Source: Hymenobacter ginkgonis
GTDB taxonomy: Bacteria; Bacteroidota; Bacteroidia; Cytophagales; Hymenobacteraceae
Reading direction: 5' to 3'
DNA length: 64,000 bases
Assembly: GCF_009755225.1 (NCBI RefSeq)
Contig: NZ_WQKZ01000001.1
Coordinates: 372,001-436,000 of the forward strand
Below, one piece after another: positions 17,739 to 25,181 of this stretch (within the stretch, counting starts at the first letter, position 1; each line of letters opens with the position of its first letter). Below the pieces are notes generated by a model. That model was given only the letters and a program-made list of their open reading frames with translations, had not been told where the DNA came from and searched no databases. The translations under genes were made by a program, and so were the position numbers.

Positions 17739-18605
17739 ATGACGATTCCCTACCCCCTCGCCCTCGCTGGCCTCGCGCTACTGCTCGCCCCTGCTGCCCA
17801 GGCCCAAACCAAGCTCACCATTCCGCAGCCCAGCCCGACGGTGAAAATGCGGGAGGCGTTTTCCACGTCCTTCGTTGAGCTGAATTATTCGCGCCCCTCG
17901 CTGAAGGGCCGCGTGGCCTTCGGTGGGCTTGTGCCCTACGGCCAGGTATGGCGCCTCGGGGCCAATACGGTTACTAAAATTCGCTTTGGTGAAGAAGTGA
18001 AGCTGGCCGGCCAAACCGTGCCGGCTGGCACCTACGCGCTGCTCGCCATTCCTGGCAAGGCCGACTGGACTTTCATCCTCAACCGCGACACCGCCCAGTG
18101 GGGCGCCTACAGCTACCAGCAGAGCCTCGACGTAGTCCGTCTTTCTGCCAAAGCCACCAAGCTGGCCGCTTCACAAGAAACCATGCTGCTGAGCCTCGAA
18201 AACGTGCGCCCCGCTGCCGCCGACCTCCTCCTTACCTGGGAGCGCACCCAAGTGGCCCTACCCCTCCTTGCCAACCCCGACCCCCTTGTACTGGCCCAAA
18301 TTCAGGAAGCAATGAAGGGCGACAAGAAGCCCTACCTCACAGCCGCTCAGTACTACTACAATTCCAATCAGCCCGACCTGACGCCCGCCCTCGGTTGGCT
18401 CGATGCGGCCATTCAGGCCAAGCCCAGCTACTCGGCTTACTACTGGAAAGCTAAGCTGCTGCAAAAGCAAGGCAAAAAGCAGGAGGCTGCCACCGCCGCC
18501 AACCAGTCGCTGGAACTGGTGAAAACCGACCAAAATGAAGTGGCCAAAGCCGAGTACACGCGCCTCAACCAGCAGCTACTGGCCGAAGTAGGGGGTAGGA
18601 AGTAG
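17739..18605 (+). CDS. Secreted DUF2911-domain protein
   Basis: A 288-residue protein with a signal peptide (LALAGLALLLAPAAQAQ). Residues about 25-165 are a DUF2911 domain (FVELNYSRPSLKGRVAFGGLVPYGQVWRLGANTVTKIRF; here split: SRPSLKGRVAFGGLVPYG and WRLGANTVTKIRFGEEV). Residues about 200-285 form a helical TPR-like tail (AAIQAKPSYSAYYWKAKLLQ). DUF2911 proteins are common in Bacteroidota and have no agreed function. The start at 17739 was chosen at the Met before the signal peptide; the in-frame upstream extension crosses the promoter. Confidence 0.9.
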   Translation: MTIPYPLALAGLALLLAPAAQAQTKLTIPQPSPTVKMREAFSTSFVELNYSRPSLKGRVAFGGLVPYGQVWRLGANTVTKIRFGEEVKLAGQTVPAGTYALLAIPGKADWTFILNRDTAQWGAYSYQQSLDVVRLSAKATKLAASQETMLLSLENVRPAAADLLLTWERTQVALPLLANPDPLVLAQIQEAMKGDKKPYLTAAQYYYNSNQPDLTPALGWLDAAIQAKPSYSAYYWKAKLLQKQGKKQEAATAANQSLELVKTDQNEVAKAEYTRLNQQLLAEVGGRK

Positions 18606-18630
18606 CCAGAATGACGAGTTGACTACCTAA

Positions 18631-18738
18631 AAAAGAACGTCATGCTGAGCAAAGCGAAGCATCTCACTCGCGTCATTGGGTCAATAAATCCAACGATGCG
18701 AGCGAGATGCTTCGCTTCGCTCAGCATGACGTTCTTTT
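18631..18738. repeat. Long inverted repeat, family copy 2
   Basis: Arms start AAAAGAACGTCATGCTGAGC and continue through AAAGCGAAGCATCTC; the loop holds about 25 bases. The right arm ends in a T-run. It lies between the convergent genes ending at 18605 (+) and 18755 (-). Relative to copy 1 the CCTGC/CATGC position differs in both arms together, so pairing is kept. Confidence 0.9.
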
Positions 18739-18754
18739 AATTTCCCTTGGCTAC

Positions 18755-19534
18755 TTATTCTTTCGGCGGCGCGCTCTGGTTGGCTACCATTTGGGTAAAG
18801 CTCTTGGCAGCGGCCGAAAAATCGGAGGGTAGCATGATTACCGTCGTCGTGTTATTGTCGATGCCAATTTCGGAGAGCATCTGCATGCGCCGCAGCTCCA
18901 GCGAAAACGGACTTTTTTCCATTTCCTGGGCGCCCAGCGTCAGCTTCTGCGAAGCTTCCAGTTCGGCCTCAGCCTTGATAATGCGGGCGCGCTTTTCGCG
19001 GATGGCCTCGGCCTCGCGGGCCATTGCCCGCTGCATCGACTCCGGAATTTCGACGTCTTTTATCTCGACCAGTTCAATCTTCACGCCCCAGGTTTCGGTG
19101 GCCGTGTCCACTATTTGTTGCAGGGCGTTGTTGATTTGGCCGCGCTCCTTCAGCACTTCATCCAGCTGGTGCTGGCCGATGATATTGCGCAGCGCCGTCA
19201 CCGAGAGCTGGTACACGGCCTTGTTGAAATCGGCCACCTTAATTACGGCATCGGCCGGGTTCGTGACCCGAAACCATAGCACGGCGTTCACCTTAATAGT
19301 TACGCTGTCTTTGGTGATGGTTTCCTGCTGCTCCAGCTCCACCGTTTTGGTGCGCATATCAAGCGTTTGCTGGCGCTCGAGCAGCGGAATGAGCCAGTAT
19401 AGCCCCGGCCCCCGCGTGCCCGTGAAACGGCCCAGCCGAAACACAATGGCTCGCTGGTACTCTTGCGCAATGCGTAAGCTACTGACCAGTAATAAGAAGA
19501 CAATAAAAAGAAGCACAAGCAGCGACATGGCCAA
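18755..19534 (-). CDS. Slipin / SPFH (band 7) membrane protein
   Basis: A 259-residue protein with one N-terminal membrane segment (SLLVLLFIVFLLLVSSL) followed by the SPFH domain: EYQRAIVFRLGRFTGTRGPG, LIPLLERQQTLDMRTKT, TKDSVTIKVNAVLWFRV and ALRNIIGQHQLDEVL. The C-terminal part (about 170-215) is a charged coiled-coil (AMAREAEAIREKRARIIKAE). Slipins form ring-like scaffolds in membranes and often pair with NfeD proteases; no nfeD is adjacent here. Either ATG at 19534 or the one two codons later could be used. Confidence 0.94.
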   Translation of the reverse strand: MAMSLLVLLFIVFLLLVSSLRIAQEYQRAIVFRLGRFTGTRGPGLYWLIPLLERQQTLDMRTKTVELEQQETITKDSVTIKVNAVLWFRVTNPADAVIKVADFNKAVYQLSVTALRNIIGQHQLDEVLKERGQINNALQQIVDTATETWGVKIELVEIKDVEIPESMQRAMAREAEAIREKRARIIKAEAELEASQKLTLGAQEMEKSPFSLELRRMQMLSEIGIDNNTTTVIMLPSDFSAAAKSFTQMVANQSAPPKE

Positions 19535-19675
19535 GCTAGGTTAAGTGAGTTGGCGAATGAATCGCAACCGGGGCAGTGCCATTACAACTGGGCCTTTGCC
19601 CCGGCTGGTAGCGCCGGTACTACCCCCCCAACAGGGATTGTGGCTAGTGCGTGCTAGCAGCGGACATAATACCGC

Positions 19676-20101
19676 TTATTTGCTAAGTATTTGCAGGGTT
19701 TTGCCGTCCGTGGTTCCCGCAAAGAATTTGGTCAACACCGCCTCAAAGACCGGGTTAGCGCCGGGCACTGCCGCAAATAGCGTCATAGAAGATTTGAGCT
19801 TCAAATCATCTGGGCTGCCAAAAACGCGGTTGGTATTGCTCTCGGGCAGTCCCAGCAAGGCTTGGCAAATCTCTATCAGCCGACTACCCAACACGGGGTG
19901 CGCCAAATAGCTTGCCGCTTCGGCTCTGTCCTTAATGGCGTAGTAACGAGAAGTTTCGCTAAAGCCCAGCCCCTGAATTTGCGGAAAAATGTACCACATC
20001 CAGTGGCTACGCTTGCGGCCATTCTTTATTTCAGCCAAGGCCTGCGGGTAGTCCGTGGCTTGCGCATCTACGAATCGTTTTAAGCTGTTTTCGCTGGCCA
20101 T
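19676..20101 (-). CDS. DUF1810 domain protein
   Basis: A 141-residue cytoplasmic protein that covers the whole DUF1810 family length. Signatures are LKRFVDAQATDYPQALAEIK, SHWMWYIFPQIQGLG (the conserved HWMWYIFPQ), SRYYAIKDRAEAASYL and a C-terminal FFAGTTDGKTLQIL. Function is unknown in the family. It stands alone; a near-consensus -7 element (TACTTTTC) ends four bases before the ATG. Confidence 0.93.
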   Translation of the reverse strand: MASENSLKRFVDAQATDYPQALAEIKNGRKRSHWMWYIFPQIQGLGFSETSRYYAIKDRAEAASYLAHPVLGSRLIEICQALLGLPESNTNRVFGSPDDLKLKSSMTLFAAVPGANPVFEAVLTKFFAGTTDGKTLQILSK

Positions 20102-20245
20102 CTGAGAAAAGTATTTGGGCTGAGCAATTCGGTGTGGTGAGCGGCGGATTAGGTGAGCCAGCTAGTAGGAGCCCTTGGCCTATGGGAGGGGGTAGGCGCA
20201 CCTACTTGTCTAGGTAAACAGAAAAGGCAGTAGGCGCCCAAGGGC

Positions 20246-20329
20246 AATAAAAAAGCCAACCGACTATCCCACTATCAGCCGTCACCTACTAGTGACGAAA
20301 GTGGCGAAAATCGGTTGGCTTTTTTTATT
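20246..20329. terminator. Hairpin terminator downstream of the 20383 gene
   Basis: AATAAAAAAGCCAACCGA and its complement (20311-20329) form a long stem with A/T runs on both sides. On the minus strand it follows the gene ending at 20383. The loop contains a smaller hairpin (GTCAC...GTGAC). Confidence 0.75.
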
Positions 20330-20382
20330 CTCCGGGTGCCAGTACTGCGTTTTGCGCAGGCCCAGCAAGCGCGACAAACGCG

Positions 20383-20883
20383 TTAGCGCTTCGCTTTTTT
20401 ACCCTTTTTCTGGCTCAGCAGCACAATGGTTGCTATGCCCAGTGCCGTGCCGATGCCGGCTTTTAGCAGCTGGCTTTTGCGGTTGAATTTCCAATCGGAC
20501 TTGCCGCCTTTCTCAGCAAAGAGATTGGGAATGTGGCCGTGCACCAAGTCATCCAAGATGCCTTCGACCACGTTCACGCGGTCGGCCAGTAGCAAGGGCA
20601 GCCAGTGGCCATACTCATTCTCGCTGAACTTGAACGCGTAGCGCCGCAGGATGCCGCTGAGGCCGGAAGGCGGCACGGACGTGCCAAAAACGGCCGTGAT
20701 GTTGGGGCGCTCGTTGGAGTGCAGCACCTCTACCGTAAGTGGCTGCTGCGGAATATCGGGCCGGATGTAGCCGGCGTGCTCGCCGTTGGTGCGGTGCTTG
20801 TAGGGGTAGGTAGGGTCGTTTTTGGGGTCGGCGTCGATGCCCCAGCCCTTGATGTGCGCAAAGTCTTTCGCAGTCTTTTCCAT
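20383..20883 (-). CDS. Conserved hypothetical protein next to alcohol dehydrogenase
   Basis: A 166-residue protein. The body (MEKTAKDFAHIKGWGIDADP; TEHAGYIRP-like region; LRRYAFKFSENEYGHWLPLLLADRVNVVEG in pieces) is polar, and a C-terminal membrane helix (AGIGTALGIATIVLLS) ends in a Lys-rich tail (QKKGKKAKR), so it is probably a membrane-tethered protein. I do not recognise a function. It is the third gene of a probable operon, 12 bases after the alcohol dehydrogenase and downstream of manganese catalase, which suggests a stress-response role. Confidence 0.85.
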   Translation of the reverse strand: MEKTAKDFAHIKGWGIDADPKNDPTYPYKHRTNGEHAGYIRPDIPQQPLTVEVLHSNERPNITAVFGTSVPPSGLSGILRRYAFKFSENEYGHWLPLLLADRVNVVEGILDDLVHGHIPNLFAEKGGKSDWKFNRKSQLLKAGIGTALGIATIVLLSQKKGKKAKR

Positions 20884-20895
20884 GCTAATGCGGGG

Positions 20896-22050
20896 TTACA
20901 TTTTGGCGGGTGAGGGGATGAGGACCGTCTTGATACAATTGTCCAGCTTCGCCGAAAAAATGTGGTAAGCATCGGCTACTTCCTCCAGCGGCACGCGGTG
21001 CGTAATGATGCCCTTGGGGTCGAGGCGGCCGGCCTGCACATGCTCGATAAGGCGTGGCAGCAGGCGCTTAACCGACGTCTGGTTGCCGCGCATCGTGAGG
21101 CCCTTGTTCATCATGTTGCCAATGGGCACGAGGTTATCAGTCGGGCCATACACGCCTACTACCGACACGATACCGCCTTTCTTTACGGCATTGATAGCCC
21201 AGTGCAGGGCCGTGGCCGAACCAGCTTGCAGCAGCAGCTTGCGGCCGGTGAGGGTTTGCATAGCGCTGCCGGCAGCGTCGGCGCCCACGGCGTCGATGCA
21301 AACATCAGCCCCGAGCCAGGCAGTGGTTTTCTTGATAAAGAGCACCGGGTCTTCGAGCGACTCGAAGTTGTAGGCCTCGCACTGCGCGTAGTTGCGCACA
21401 AATTCGAGGCGGTACTCCACGTGGTCAATCACGATGACGCGACCCGCGCCGAACAGCCACGCGCACTTGGCGGCCATAATGCCGACCGGGCCCGCACCAA
21501 ATACCACCACCGTGTCGCCGGTTTGGATGCCGGCCATCTCGGCGGCCTGGTAGCCGGTAGGCACCACGTCGGTGAGCAGCACGGCATCGTCGGGGTCCAT
21601 GTCTGCCGGAATGACGGTCGGGCCCACGTTGGCGTAGGGCACGCGGGCGTATTCCGCCTGGCCCCCATCGTAGCCACCCGCGGTGTGCGAGTAGCCATAA
21701 ATGGCCCCCACGGCCGTGGCCTGCGCGTTGGATTCGTGGCAGTTGCCGTACATCTCCTGCTTGCAGAATACGCACTCGCCGCAGGCAATATTGAAGGGCA
21801 CGAGCACTTGGTCGCCCACTTTAATCTTGGTCACGTCGGGCCCGATTTCTTCCACAATGCCCACAAACTCGTGGCCGAAGGTGGAGCCTACCCGTGTGTC
21901 GGGTACCAAGCCATGGTAGAGGTGCAAATCGGAGCCGCAAATGCAGGAGCGGGTCACGCGCACGATGGCATCCTGCGGGTGCAGGATTTCGGGGTGGGGC
22001 TTATGAGCCACGCGGACTCGGTAAGGCCCCCGGTAATTCATTGCGAGCAT
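20896..22050 (-). CDS. Zinc-dependent alcohol dehydrogenase (MDR family)
   Basis: A 384-residue medium-chain dehydrogenase. Catalytic-zinc residues are seen in SCICGSDLHLYHG and GHEFVGIVEEIG, the structural-zinc cluster in CGECVFCKQEMYGNC, and the NAD-binding Rossmann motif in VVVFGAGPVGIMAAKCAW. The long insert after the zinc lobe (QATAVGAIYGYSHTAGGYDGGQAEYARVP in pieces) is typical of the formaldehyde-dehydrogenase-like subgroup, so an aldehyde or alcohol substrate is likely; the exact one is not known. It follows manganese catalase by 122 bases on the same strand. Confidence 0.94.
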   Translation of the reverse strand: MLAMNYRGPYRVRVAHKPHPEILHPQDAIVRVTRSCICGSDLHLYHGLVPDTRVGSTFGHEFVGIVEEIGPDVTKIKVGDQVLVPFNIACGECVFCKQEMYGNCHESNAQATAVGAIYGYSHTAGGYDGGQAEYARVPYANVGPTVIPADMDPDDAVLLTDVVPTGYQAAEMAGIQTGDTVVVFGAGPVGIMAAKCAWLFGAGRVIVIDHVEYRLEFVRNYAQCEAYNFESLEDPVLFIKKTTAWLGADVCIDAVGADAAGSAMQTLTGRKLLLQAGSATALHWAINAVKKGGIVSVVGVYGPTDNLVPIGNMMNKGLTMRGNQTSVKRLLPRLIEHVQAGRLDPKGIITHRVPLEEVADAYHIFSAKLDNCIKTVLIPSPAKM

Positions 22051-22172
22051 ACTACTGGGTGGTCTAGAAGGAAAAAAAAGGAATCAAACAAGTTGCCTAT
22101 CCTATCTAAGCAGCCGAGGTAGAGAAGCGCTGTTGGGCCACTCTACCCCGGGTTAGCGCTTAAAAGAACTGC

Positions 22173-23096
22173 TTAGCCGTGGCGCTGCTTCCACTCGTCG
22201 GAGAGGCCGAGCTTCTTGGCAATGTCTTTGAACATTTCGGGGTCGAAGTCCAACTCGCCGGGCGAATTAAGCTGGGGTTCTTCTTCGAGCACGGGGTAGG
22301 GCACACCCTTGATAGCTCCCTGTACGACGCTCAGCTCCGAGCCGTCTTCGGGGTGCTTGCCGTTCCAGATGAGGCCGGCTTCGGCATAAGCATTGGGTGA
22401 GAAGGTGTATAGCTCGCGGTGCAAGCCATGCTCCATAAACTTAACCGCCTCCGGGAATTTCGAGTTAGAGAGCGGCGGCACGGGCATGATTTTCTTCACG
22501 TCCACGCCCGTAATGACTTCTAGGGCCTTGGCATAGGCATACACGTGCAAGCCGCCGCGTACCAGCAGGTAGCCAATCATGGTGCGAGCGCAAGGGTCGG
22601 TCACCATTTCGTAGGCGCGGATTTTGTTGGCGCGGGCACCACATTCCAAGAAGAAGTTGTGCAACAAATCCAAGCGCAGGTTGCCCGAGGCGGTCACATA
22701 CTGGCCGGTCCAGGGCTGGCCCATCGAGTCCATGGGTAGGGCGGCTTGGCCGCTAGCCAGGAAGTGGTAGGAGTTGCGGGCATCTACGGCATCGGCGAGC
22801 GGGCCGGGCTTGGGGTCGGTGCCGCGTTCCGTTACGCCGGTCAGCAGCAGGTTGATGGCGTAGCTTACAGCCTCGATGTGCGAGTACTCTTCGGCGGCGA
22901 TGGCCGAAGTGAGCGCGTAGAACGGGCGCAGGCGCTCGCGGCCCCGGAAGTTGAACGACTGGAACGTGTAGTTCATCAGCGTGCTCATCTCACCAAACTT
23001 GCCGCCTAGCAGCTCCTGGATAGCAGCGGCATCGTTGGGCGAGGGGTTTTTAGGAATTGGCAGGTCAAGGGCCAACTCGTCGAGGCGAAGTATCAT
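22173..23096 (-). CDS. Manganese catalase
   Basis: A 307-residue non-haem catalase that breaks hydrogen peroxide to water and oxygen at a di-manganese centre. The ligand helices are visible: LGGKFGEMSTLMNYTFQSFN, AEEYSHIEAVSYAINLL, FLECGARANKIRAYEM and RGGLHVYAYAKALE, giving the Glu/His ligand set. Length fits the family. It is the first gene of a probable oxidative-stress operon with an alcohol dehydrogenase and a membrane-anchored hypothetical protein. Confidence 0.95.
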   Translation of the reverse strand: MILRLDELALDLPIPKNPSPNDAAAIQELLGGKFGEMSTLMNYTFQSFNFRGRERLRPFYALTSAIAAEEYSHIEAVSYAINLLLTGVTERGTDPKPGPLADAVDARNSYHFLASGQAALPMDSMGQPWTGQYVTASGNLRLDLLHNFFLECGARANKIRAYEMVTDPCARTMIGYLLVRGGLHVYAYAKALEVITGVDVKKIMPVPPLSNSKFPEAVKFMEHGLHRELYTFSPNAYAEAGLIWNGKHPEDGSELSVVQGAIKGVPYPVLEEEPQLNSPGELDFDPEMFKDIAKKLGLSDEWKQRHG

Positions 23097-23151
23097 AGTG
23101 CTTGGAAAAAAAGGATGGTGGACAAAGAATAGGTCGACTAAGCATATGCAG

Positions 23152-23201
23152 TAGCCGTACTCCCTTTGTGCATACGCAGGGTAAGGTGAGCAATACGGCT
23201 A
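23152..23201. promoter_or_regulatory. Inverted repeat between manganese catalase and a divergent small gene
   Basis: TAGCCGTA (23152-23159) and TACGGCTA (23194-23201) are perfect 8-base arms 34 bases apart, in the 297-base gap between divergent genes. A TATTCTTTG element nearer the catalase start resembles a -7 box with one extra base. The role as an operator is inference. Confidence 0.35.
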
Positions 23202-23393
23202 TTTGGCAGTAATAAAAAGAATAGCTCAACTGTAGCGCTAATCTTCTGCTTTGCTACTAAGGAGCTACCGCTTAATTTATTTTCATCGCCTGTTCACTTG
23301 CTTGCTGGCAACCGCACCTAGCCTACCCCCCACTCCTAAGCCGCGTATGAAACTTGCCGGCCCACGTCGAAGTACTCTCCCCCTGCTTGCGCC

Positions 23394-23648
23394 ATGCCAC
23401 TACACCCCGAATTAGCTAAAAAGCTGAACAACACTTTTGCCCCCAAAACCAGTATCGACGACGTGTTTAAGGGGTACGACATCACCTTCGTAACCAACGA
23501 GCACGGTGAGCCGGTACTGCTATTTTTTGGTAAGCGCCGGCCTGATGGCCTGATTGTGGGCGAGCGGTACACGCGCACCATCAAGCGGCAGCCCGGCAGC
23601 CTAGCAGTCAAATCCAGTCACTGGGACAACCAGGGGAAAATCAAGTAA
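23394..23648 (+). CDS. Small conserved hypothetical protein (84 residues)
   Basis: Encodes MPLHPELAKKLNNTF followed by DDVFKGYDITFVTNEHGEPV, LLFFGKRRPDGLIVGERYTR and a polar tail. The alternating strands (ITFVTN, VLLFFGKR, GERYTRTIKR) suggest a small beta-barrel or sheet fold. No signal peptide or membrane segment is present. I do not recognise the family by name; the look is that of short Bacteroidota-specific proteins. It is divergent from manganese catalase. Confidence 0.75.
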   Translation: MPLHPELAKKLNNTFAPKTSIDDVFKGYDITFVTNEHGEPVLLFFGKRRPDGLIVGERYTRTIKRQPGSLAVKSSHWDNQGKIK

Positions 23649-23752
23649 AGAAAGAATTGCGCCGCGCCGGATTGCAACGGGGCAACACAGGGGCCGTTGG
23701 CCGGCGGAGACAGGCCCGGGTCGCGGATGAAGAAGCCGTCTTGCTACCCGGC

Positions 23753-24175
23753 TTATTGCTCGCTCCCGGGCTCATGGGGGGGTAGCTGGCGGTGGAAGTG
23801 GTGCTGGAGCAGACTGTCGATTTTCTCGCGCGTGAGGGGTTTAGTAACCCAGTCGGCAACGGGTAGGGTAGCGAGCCGCGACTGGTCGTGGGGGTGCACA
23901 GAAGTCGAGAGCACTACGATAATAGGCGGCGGGCTGGGGGGCTGCGCGTAGGCTTCGAGAAAATCGACGCCACCCATTACGGGCATGTGCACGTCGAGCA
24001 GTACCAGGGCAGGCGCGGGCTCGTCGCCTAGTTCGGCCAGCAGGGCAAGGGCCTGCGCGCCATTTTCGGCCACCAGGCAGTGGTCGGTTACGCCCAGGCT
24101 TAGCAGCAACTGCTCGTGCAGAAAGTTGGTGATATGGTCGTCATCCACCAATAAAACGCTAGGAAGCTTTTGCAT
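23753..24175 (-). CDS. Single-domain response regulator (orphan)
   Basis: A 140-residue receiver domain with no output domain. The acidic pair is at D11-D12 (VLLVDDDHITNF), the phospho-acceptor at D61 (LVLLDVHMPVMGG), the switch Thr/Ser in VVLSTSV and the conserved Lys at K112 (WVTKPLT). The C-terminal 15 residues are a short polar tail. Such proteins relay phosphate or bind a partner. Just upstream on the same strand is a decayed histidine-kinase C-terminus (24206-24379), so its original kinase seems to have been lost. Confidence 0.94.
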   Translation of the reverse strand: MQKLPSVLLVDDDHITNFLHEQLLLSLGVTDHCLVAENGAQALALLAELGDEPAPALVLLDVHMPVMGGVDFLEAYAQPPSPPPIIVVLSTSVHPHDQSRLATLPVADWVTKPLTREKIDSLLQHHFHRQLPPHEPGSEQ

Positions 24176-24205
24176 GGAAAGTGATGAGGAGCGTCCTGTT
24201 ATGGT

Positions 24206-24379
24206 TTAGGTTACCGTTATACGGGCGGCTTCCGGAAAAGAAACGGTGAAAGTAGAGCCTGTTCCCAATTCGCTGTGCACCCGCATGGCGCTGCCCGCAT
24301 TCTCGACGATGCGCCGGACTATGTAAAGAGGCCCACGCCGCGCGCACTCCTTGGTGTCGATTGCTGGCCGGCCAAAACG
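24206..24379 (-). pseudogene. C-terminal remnant of a sensor histidine kinase
   Basis: Reading the minus strand in one frame gives about 57 codons ending at a TAA at 24206-24208. The translation contains DTKECARRGPLYIVRRIVEN and VHSELGTGSTFTVSFPEA, which match the end of a HATPase_c domain (G2-box region GxGLxIV and the final GSTFTVxFP strand). The G2 box is damaged (ARRGPL where GxGxGL is expected), there is no start codon, and everything N-terminal is missing: the fragment begins where the carbonic anhydrase gene ends. The assignment rests on motif matching by eye. It sits directly before the response regulator. Confidence 0.7.
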
Positions 24380-24381
24380 GC

Positions 24382-24966
24382 TTAATTGGCTGCGCGGCCG
24401 GCGGCCGTAGCGGTCGGCACCTCCAGAAGCTGGCCCGATTTTACGTCGTAGATGTAGCCATAAACCGGAATGGTGGCCGGCACCAGTGGGTGCCGCCGAA
24501 TGCGCTGCACGTCTTCTACCACACTGCTGACCAAATCTTTAATCGGAAGAAAAGACAGGTAGTTGGCTTCCGTCGAGCCGGGGCCCTGGCCCACATCGTG
24601 CCAGCCGTCAGCGTCCACAACAGCCGTTTCCAGGCTCTGGGCGAGCAGGTCGCGCAGGATAGCATCCGTGAAAGACTGCATGCCGCAATCGGTGTGGTGA
24701 ATGACAAACCACTCCTTGGTACCCAGTAGCTTATAGGAGATGACCAACGAGCGGATGGCGTCGTCGCTGGCCCTACCCCCCGCATTGCGAATAACGTGGG
24801 CATCACCCTCGGCCAGCCCGGCGTACTTGGCGGGGTCGAGGCGGGCGTCCATGCAGGTGAGGATAGCGAAATGGCGCGCCGGCGGAGCTGCGAGGCTACC
24901 CTTGTCGCCAAAGCTAGCCTGGTAGTGCGCGTTAGCCGCGAGCACTTCATCGAGAATCTGACTCAT
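24382..24966 (-). CDS. Beta-class carbonic anhydrase
   Basis: A 194-residue enzyme interconverting carbon dioxide and bicarbonate. The zinc site is read from [10 protein letters not shown] (Cys, Asp-Arg dyad) and VIHHTDCGM (His and Cys). Other family marks are [17 protein letters not shown] and the C-terminal [13 protein letters not shown]. The start at 24966 ([12 protein letters not shown]) was preferred to the longer frame to 25023. Its 3' end abuts the decayed kinase fragment, which suggests a deletion or insertion joined the two. Confidence 0.95.
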   Translation of the reverse strand: MSQILDEVLAANAHYQASFGDKGSLAAPPARHFAILTCMDARLDPAKYAGLAEGDAHVIRNAGGRASDDAIRSLVISYKLLGTKEWFVIHHTDCGMQSFTDAILRDLLAQSLETAVVDADGWHDVGQGPGSTEANYLSFLPIKDLVSSVVEDVQRIRRHPLVPATIPVYGYIYDVKSGQLLEVPTATAAGRAAN

Positions 24967-25102
24967 GGAGGTTGGTCGGGGAAGGAGAAGCGCAAAGTTG
25001 GCACTATTCGGCTTGCTCATCACTGCCGCAGTGGCCAGCGCGCCGGGGCTGCGCTAAGAAAGAGGGGTAGGGAAGATGGAGAACGTATTTGAAAATCTAT
25101 AG

Positions 25103-25138
25103 AGAACGTCCTGCTGCGCTTGCCGAAGCAGGACGTTT
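25103..25138. repeat. Shortened inverted repeat, family copy 3
   Basis: GAACGTCCTGCT pairs with AGCAGGACGTT across a short loop containing GCGCTTGCCGA. It keeps the outer core of the repeat family (copies 7067, 18631, 48276) but has lost the inner stem. It lies between two genes on the minus strand, upstream of carbonic anhydrase and downstream of the oxidoreductase end region. Confidence 0.75.
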
Positions 25139-25181
25139 CAAAAGCGTTTTTAATAAAATCCCACCCCACTCTTAAAAAAAC

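Noticed and set aside
20962..22122. 386-codon open frame antisense to the alcohol dehydrogenase
   Set aside because: Same reason: the opposite strand encodes a fully supported enzyme, and this translation is Val/His/Gly-rich without motifs.
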